Assembly (NCBI GenBank): GCA_937883785.1
Contig: CALGDE010000077.1
Span: 1 to 46,426 of the forward strand
Reading direction: 5' to 3'
Length of the DNA: 46,426 bases
Origin: an uncultured cyanobacterium
GTDB taxonomy: Bacteria > Cyanobacteriota > Cyanobacteriia > CACIAM-69d
Shown here piece after piece: positions 43,112 through 46,426 of the stretch (position 1 is its first letter; each line of letters begins with the position of its first letter). The notes below the pieces were generated by a model. That model was not told the origin of the DNA. It saw nothing but the letters and a program-made list of their open reading frames with translations, and did no database searches. The position numbers and the translations under genes were made by a program.

Positions 43112-43828
43112 ACCTTATTTGAGGACAAATTCGCCCAAACTCAAAGGCATTTTCACAGGCTGACGTTCTTTGGGCAGGTCATTGGTGACGATTACAACCT
43201 TTCTAGCGAATCCTTGCGGCGATCGCCCTCTGGCTCAAAGGCAAACGCGAAATCAATACACACGACGTCAACACTGTTAATTCAACTTCAGTTGATTAAC
43301 AGAATAAACCAAATCTACCTTTAAAAGCTTTCACCCTAGATCTAGGTAAGCCGCATCAAGTGCACTTAAAACGTAGCAAATTTAGTCCCTGAAACAAATT
43401 GAGTCTGTAGGCGTGATTCTCAAACCCTATCCACCCTTAAAGCCGGGCTTCTTAGGGCACACTTTCATACCCGAAACCATTAGCTTTAAACGACTTAACC
43501 ACCAAAAAGTATCGAACATGGGCCCCTTTTTACTCGTTATTTGCTTTGTGGACTTCTGTAACGATCGTTTATCAAAAATTCACAAGTCATCAGATATAAA
43601 AAAGGCATATTTCTTGATGGATCTACCTGTGGAAAGAGGCGTTACATGTGGGACTGTGCCGTAAGTTAACACTGTTGACGCTACCAATAAACTTTCCTTT
43701 TGGACTATTTTATTTATCCTTTGTCGAAGGGAAATTGAAGGATTGGTAACTCCCTTTACAACATAAATATTGTTGTCAGTGCTAGGCTAAAAACATCCCT
43801 TAAATATTGCAAAAAACTGGTGATTGCC

Positions 43829-44173
43829 ATGGCTCAAGTTCTTGATCCCGTTCCTTCTTCAGATGGCTCTAAACCCATCCTGTGTTGCTACGTTAATGCG
43901 ACCAGTCGTATTCAAGTTGTACGTATTACTAACGTGGCTAATTGGTATTTTGAGCGCGTTGTCTTCCCTGGGCAACGACTGGTGTTTGAAGCTCCTGGTA
44001 TGGGGCAGTTGGAAGTGCACACTGGCATGATGGCGAGCGCTATTTTGTCCGACCGAATCCCCTGTCATAAGCTGGCGGTGCAAGAGGAGTTGAACGGGAC
44101 TTTGGAGCTGTTGGACCGCGGCGAGGAAGGGGCTGAATCCTCAGAATCTCCAGTGATTTCTGCGGCAATGTAG
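43829..44173 (+). CDS. DUF1830 domain protein
   Basis: The 114-residue soluble protein matches the cyanobacterial DUF1830 family through ILCCYVNATSRIQVVRITNV, then NWYFERVVFPGQRLVFEA and IPCHKLAVQE. The function is unknown; the family is small and almost confined to cyanobacteria. The frame is open from a GTG at 43820, but the ATG at 43829 (MAQVLDPVP) is more likely. The acidic, Ser-rich C-tail is variable. A strong terminator lies about 150 bases downstream. Confidence 0.88.
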   Translation: MAQVLDPVPSSDGSKPILCCYVNATSRIQVVRITNVANWYFERVVFPGQRLVFEAPGMGQLEVHTGMMASAILSDRIPCHKLAVQEELNGTLELLDRGEEGAESSESPVISAAM

Positions 44174-44585
44174 GGGGTTTTTGGGCAGTTTCCTGTGATG
44201 ACTTTAGTCAAACTTTAGAATCACTGACCTGTTTAAATGCAAGACCATTGTAATGAGATAAATGGGACTAATAGCTTTGCGAAAATGCTTAGCAGCTGCT
44301 AATAAGTATGCTAGTTATGGTCTCTGAATAGCGACCTGGATGTCGACACAGAACTAATCCAGGTCGTTATTTTTATGACACTTATGACGTTGCATTTAAC
44401 CCACTGGATTAGCGCAACATATTCAGTGCTTAATTCGGAGGGACAAATAGGTTGGACGGTCAAGGATTTAAGTACAGATTTAAAAAAGGTTTCTGACAGA
44501 AATCTAGATAAAGATTTGGACCATTCTCTATGGTTTTATAACGCCTGCTGGTGGGGCGATAAATAAGCCCATTGCGGTAGATATA
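44174..44585. other. Gap with palindrome and strong terminator; possible small RNA
   Basis: Between DUF1830 and the DUF4079-like gene there is the perfect palindrome TTAGCAGCTGCTAA (44289-44302) and then a strong terminator (listed separately). The terminator is 150 bases from the DUF1830 stop, leaving room for a long 3' untranslated region or a separate small RNA. A 63-codon frame at 44375-44566 has no recognisable family or ribosome site. Confidence 0.5.
44332..44375 (+). terminator. Intrinsic terminator
   Basis: CGACCTGGAT (44332-44341) and ATCCAGGTCG (44357-44366) form a perfect 10-bp stem with a 15-base loop, followed by TTATTTTTA on the plus strand. The outer bases AATA/TATT can lengthen the stem. 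It ends the DUF1830 transcript or a small RNA. Confidence 0.85.
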
Positions 44586-45083
44586 GTGGGGCTATTGTTA
44601 CTTTGGCGATTCGTCGAGACTGTGGCACTACCGGATTTTATGTGGCTGTGGCGAGCGGCAGCTTGGTCGATGGGCGGGGCAATGGTGGCCTACGTCATTT
44701 TGGCGGGCAGCGGTTTCTTTATTTTTCGCTGGATTCGACAGCCAGCCAATTTACCGGAGGATGAGCGGCGTGGGACGATCACCACCTTAGCCATGGTGCA
44801 TATGGGCTTCGGTGTTGTGATGGTGCTGCTGATTTTATTTCTATTGGCGATCGGGGTAGTGGGTACGCTGGGGCATTTTGGCAGCCTAGGACATTCGGTA
44901 CATTTGCCCATTGGCATTCTTGCGGTGCAGCTAACGCTGGTTTCGGCATGGAGTGCGATGCAGATTTTACAGGGAAAGTCTTGGGCCCGGCGAGTCCATT
45001 TAATAAGTAATGGGGGGATTGCGATCGCCCTTCTTTTGGCATTGATTTCCGGTTGGAGCGTGGTGCAAAAGTATCTGCCTTAA
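44586..45083 (+). CDS. Four-helix membrane protein, DUF4079-like
   Basis: The 165-residue product has four hydrophobic segments (about residues 26-48, 68-94, 105-125 and 138-158) separated by short loops. WLWRAAAWSMGG near the N-terminus, GVVGTLGHFGSLGHSVHLP in the middle and SGWSVVQKYLP at the C-terminus match my recollection of cyanobacterial DUF4079 proteins. The function is unknown; conserved His residues in GHFGSLGHSVH could bind heme or metal (inference). The start is uncertain: GTG 44586, GTG 44622 or ATG 44640. It is convergent with sodX across a shared terminator. Confidence 0.8.
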   Translation: MGLLLLWRFVETVALPDFMWLWRAAAWSMGGAMVAYVILAGSGFFIFRWIRQPANLPEDERRGTITTLAMVHMGFGVVMVLLILFLLAIGVVGTLGHFGSLGHSVHLPIGILAVQLTLVSAWSAMQILQGKSWARRVHLISNGGIAIALLLALISGWSVVQKYLP

Positions 45084-45134
45084 AAGCGCAAGCCCGAGAG
45101 TTATCTCCTCGATAGTTGTGTCTCCTAGTCCTAT

Positions 45135-45180
45135 AAAAATATCCCAAGCGCCAACAAGGGGAGGCGCTTGGGATATTTTT
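45135..45180. terminator. Bidirectional intrinsic terminator
   Basis: AAAAATATCCCAAGCGCC (45135-45152) and its exact complement GGCGCTTGGGATATTTTT (45163-45180) form an 18-bp stem with a 10-base loop and T-rich ends on both strands. It serves the convergent DUF4079-like gene and sodX. Confidence 0.95.
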
Positions 45181-45196
45181 AGTTGGGATTTTGATC

Positions 45197-45571
45197 CTAA
45201 GGGAGTCGACTGGTGACTTTGCCTAAAATTTGATCCAGCCCAATGGCGCCGAAATGGCGACTGTCAGTACTTTCATCAGGGTTGTCACCGAGTAAGCTAA
45301 ATTTCTTCCCAGAGCCAAAAGTGTTCGACACACGCTTCACTAAACCTCGACCTTTCTCCCTTGGGTCCCAGGCAACCACTAAATCACCCACCTTTGGAGA
45401 AGCACGGTCGTAGGCACGACAATCAACAAACACCTGATCTCCCGGACGTAGGGTGGGAAGCATGGAACTCCCCGATACCTCTACCCGGCGGCGCGATCGC
45501 CACAGCCATAGCCAAAATTCACCCCAGCCACTGTCCGGAACCGGCGACAATAACTCCGCGGATCCAAACAA
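45197..45571 (-). CDS. sodX: Nickel-type superoxide dismutase maturation protease
   Basis: This small S26-family signal-peptidase homologue is thought to cut the leader from SodN so that the mature N-terminal His can bind nickel. The 124-residue product has the serine box SGSSMLPTLRPGD (S36 nucleophile), the general-base lysine in GRGLVKRV (K79) and the C-terminal box LLGDNPDESTDSRHFG. A Trp-rich N-terminus (FWLWLW) may touch the membrane. The start shown is a TTG at 45571. No ATG or GTG precedes the serine box and no Shine-Dalgarno sequence is seen, so translation may depend on coupling to sodN, which ends 30 bases upstream in the same frame. Confidence 0.9.
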   Translation of the reverse strand: MFGSAELLSPVPDSGWGEFWLWLWRSRRRVEVSGSSMLPTLRPGDQVFVDCRAYDRASPKVGDLVVAWDPREKGRGLVKRVSNTFGSGKKFSLLGDNPDESTDSRHFGAIGLDQILGKVTSRLP

Positions 45572-45601
45572 AGCTGGGCTTATGTTTAAGCTGGCGCTGC
45601 C

Positions 45602-46075
45602 TCAGCTAGCGGTATACCAGCTGACATCGCGCCCCTTAGTGGACCAAAAGATGTTGTGGATTTTTTCCACAGCTTCCATTAGCTCAGCAGCATGGGTTTC
45701 GCTCACTTCTACCTTGCAGGCGGAGCATAGCTTGGTAGCTTTCCAGAAAGTGTCGTGTAGATCGGGATACTTCTCCAAGTGAACAGGCTTGAAGTAGTCA
45801 GTCCACAGCACCAACATTTCAGTTTTCGCTAGGTGAGCCTGCTCTTCCTTGATCGCCACATAGCGAGCCACAGTGTTTTGGTATGCAGCCATCGCCTTTG
45901 CGTCGCCAGCGCTGGGAACTTCCAAAGCTAGGATTTTCTTGGTCATCGAAACAACGGCTTCAGCAGCAACGCGAATCGAAGAAGGATCATACACACCGCA
46001 AGGACCATCGCAGTGAGCATAAACGGTTTCACTGGGGCGATTGGACTTAATCAAATGTGAAATCTGCTTCAGCAT
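45602..46075 (-). CDS. sodN: Nickel superoxide dismutase precursor
   Basis: SodN converts superoxide to oxygen and hydrogen peroxide with a nickel ion held by its N-terminal hook. The hook HCDGPCGVYDP is present: after cleavage before His, His1, Cys2 and Cys6 are the ligands. From ATG 46075 the precursor has 157 residues, with a 20-residue leader (MLKQISHLIKSNRPSETVYA) and a 137-residue mature part. The frame extends upstream to a GTG at 46129, but the shorter leader fits the family better. The four-helix body shows AKMEML-like AKTEMLVLWTDYFKP and WKATKLCSACKVEVS. It forms an operon with the protease gene sodX. Confidence 0.95.
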   Translation of the reverse strand: MLKQISHLIKSNRPSETVYAHCDGPCGVYDPSSIRVAAEAVVSMTKKILALEVPSAGDAKAMAAYQNTVARYVAIKEEQAHLAKTEMLVLWTDYFKPVHLEKYPDLHDTFWKATKLCSACKVEVSETHAAELMEAVEKIHNIFWSTKGRDVSWYTAS

Positions 46076-46426
46076 GGTTTTCGTTCTGTTAATTTTTCTC
46101 AGCATTTGTAAGAGTTTAGCGTGATCCACCGGGGTTCGCTCCGTTTATTTTTGACAGCGTTCAATCGTCATACCTAACAAGCGAGCCGTGAAAAGATCTC
46201 TGGGGAGCAATGCCGCGCCGAATATAGCGCGTTGCTATTTCAGTCCAAAGCAGATTTGGAAAGCTTGTACGCAGGCTGGAGTCGTTCAAAATTAGGGGCA
46301 GGGAAGTCTTCAGCCAGGACTTACGCAAGAAACCTGAATGCCCCTCATCCCCCGGCCCCTCATCCCCAGGTAGCTATCCATTAGGCACAAGTCGGCGTAA
46401 TCCTTACTTGGCATAGCTTTTCGCCA
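46076..46426. other. Upstream of sodN; ends in a short inverted-end element
   Basis: No gene was found. The sodN promoter should lie within about 46080-46250. The last 110 bases hold a mobile-element-like repeat (listed separately) that may continue beyond the window. Confidence 0.5.
46317..46403. repeat. 87-bp MITE-like element
   Basis: The ends GGACTTACGC (46317-46326) and GCGTAATCC (46395-46403) are inverted repeats with one base missing. The interior has the tandem phrase CCCCTCATCCCC twice around a CGGC, and the 20-mer shared in reverse with positions 34-53. ACTTACGCA ends with CCCCTCA/CCCCGG-rich interiors are common in cyanobacterial intergenic repeats and at insertion-sequence ends (general knowledge). 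Confidence 0.7.

Larger units (their letters stand above)
42695..43828. other. 1.1-kb gene-free but structured region
   Basis: No credible gene: the 83-codon frame at 43413-43664 has no family look and no ribosome site. The region holds hairpin element D and a run of hairpins (candidate RNA). It also has a 12-bp stem with one bulge (CTGTTAATTCAAC against GTTGATTAACAG, 43274-43302), the palindrome CCTAGATCTAGG (43335-43346), and two near-palindromic 15-mers, GTCAACACTGTTAAT (43267-43281) and GTTAACACTGTTGAC (43665-43679). Confidence 0.55.

Noticed and set aside
43413-43664. 83-codon frame in the large gap.
   Set aside because: No ribosome site, mixed low-quality sequence, no family resemblance.
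44375-44566. 63-codon frame after the DUF1830 terminator.
   Set aside because: Starts right after a terminator without a visible promoter or ribosome site; kept only as a note in the gap description.

Overview
The window is a piece of a cyanobacterial chromosome. The highly iterated palindrome GCGATCGC (HIP1) is scattered through genes and gaps, and several genes are cyanobacterial families (Ycf20/DUF565, DUF1830, a DUF4079-like membrane protein, a VTE5/VTE6-type phytol kinase, TonB receptors with AMIN-like N-domains, a 933-residue SecA without a C-terminal zinc tail). I cannot name a genus. No rRNA, tRNA, CRISPR array or intact transposase was found.

Layout. 0.2-5.4 kb: glmU, a small coiled-coil protein, a Ppx/GppA phosphatase with an HD-type C-terminus, an orphan Cys4 protein and a small membrane protein. 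5.4-12 kb: a TonB receptor divergent from a FecB-like lipoprotein and FecCD permease, then an MFS exporter. 12-18.5 kb: housekeeping genes (secreted pentapeptide-repeat protein, secA, RNase D-like exonuclease, ycf20). 18.5-22 kb: an ArnT-like lipid-linked glycosyltransferase, a 53-codon gene, and glutaminase. 22-33.7 kb: a second iron/siderophore block on the minus strand, read as AraC regulator, TonB receptor (broken), AraC regulator, TonB receptor, and two half-size ABC transporters. 34-38 kb: yidD, phytol kinase-like, a cyanobacterial one-TM protein and an AI-2E-type permease. 38.4-42.7 kb: a secreted beta-helix protein facing a 1052-residue fusion of a family-2 glycosyltransferase, an unassigned middle region and a PL5-type alginate lyase domain. 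43-46.4 kb: a 1.1-kb gene-free but structured stretch, DUF1830, a DUF4079-like protein, and the nickel superoxide dismutase pair sodX/sodN.

How it works together. Two blocks together give outer-membrane siderophore receptors, a periplasmic binding lipoprotein, an inner-membrane permease, an ABC heterodimer of the YbtPQ/IrtAB look, an exporter and two PchR-like activators. No siderophore synthesis genes, no FecE/FhuC ATPase and no TonB/ExbBD are present, so the set must rely on genes elsewhere. The AraC-TonB pair is duplicated in tandem. One receptor copy carries two in-frame amber codons but no frameshift, so its decay looks recent.

Main leads. (1) The glycosyltransferase-lyase fusion, whose lyase keeps the Asn-His / Arg / Tyr spacing of alginate lyase A1-III. 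(2) A family of 45-54 bp hairpin elements at five intergenic sites, all in one orientation; their stems differ in sequence but stay paired, and most sit in a larger repeat whose left end reads GGCTGTCATCA. (3) A multi-hairpin candidate RNA near 43.0 kb. (4) Two tandem 17-bp dyads in the receptor/binding-protein promoter region, and a different 17-bp motif shared by the two AraC-receptor gaps. (5) Many 12-, 13- and 15-bp tandem repeats in linkers and gaps, one 15-bp motif recurring at three unrelated loci.
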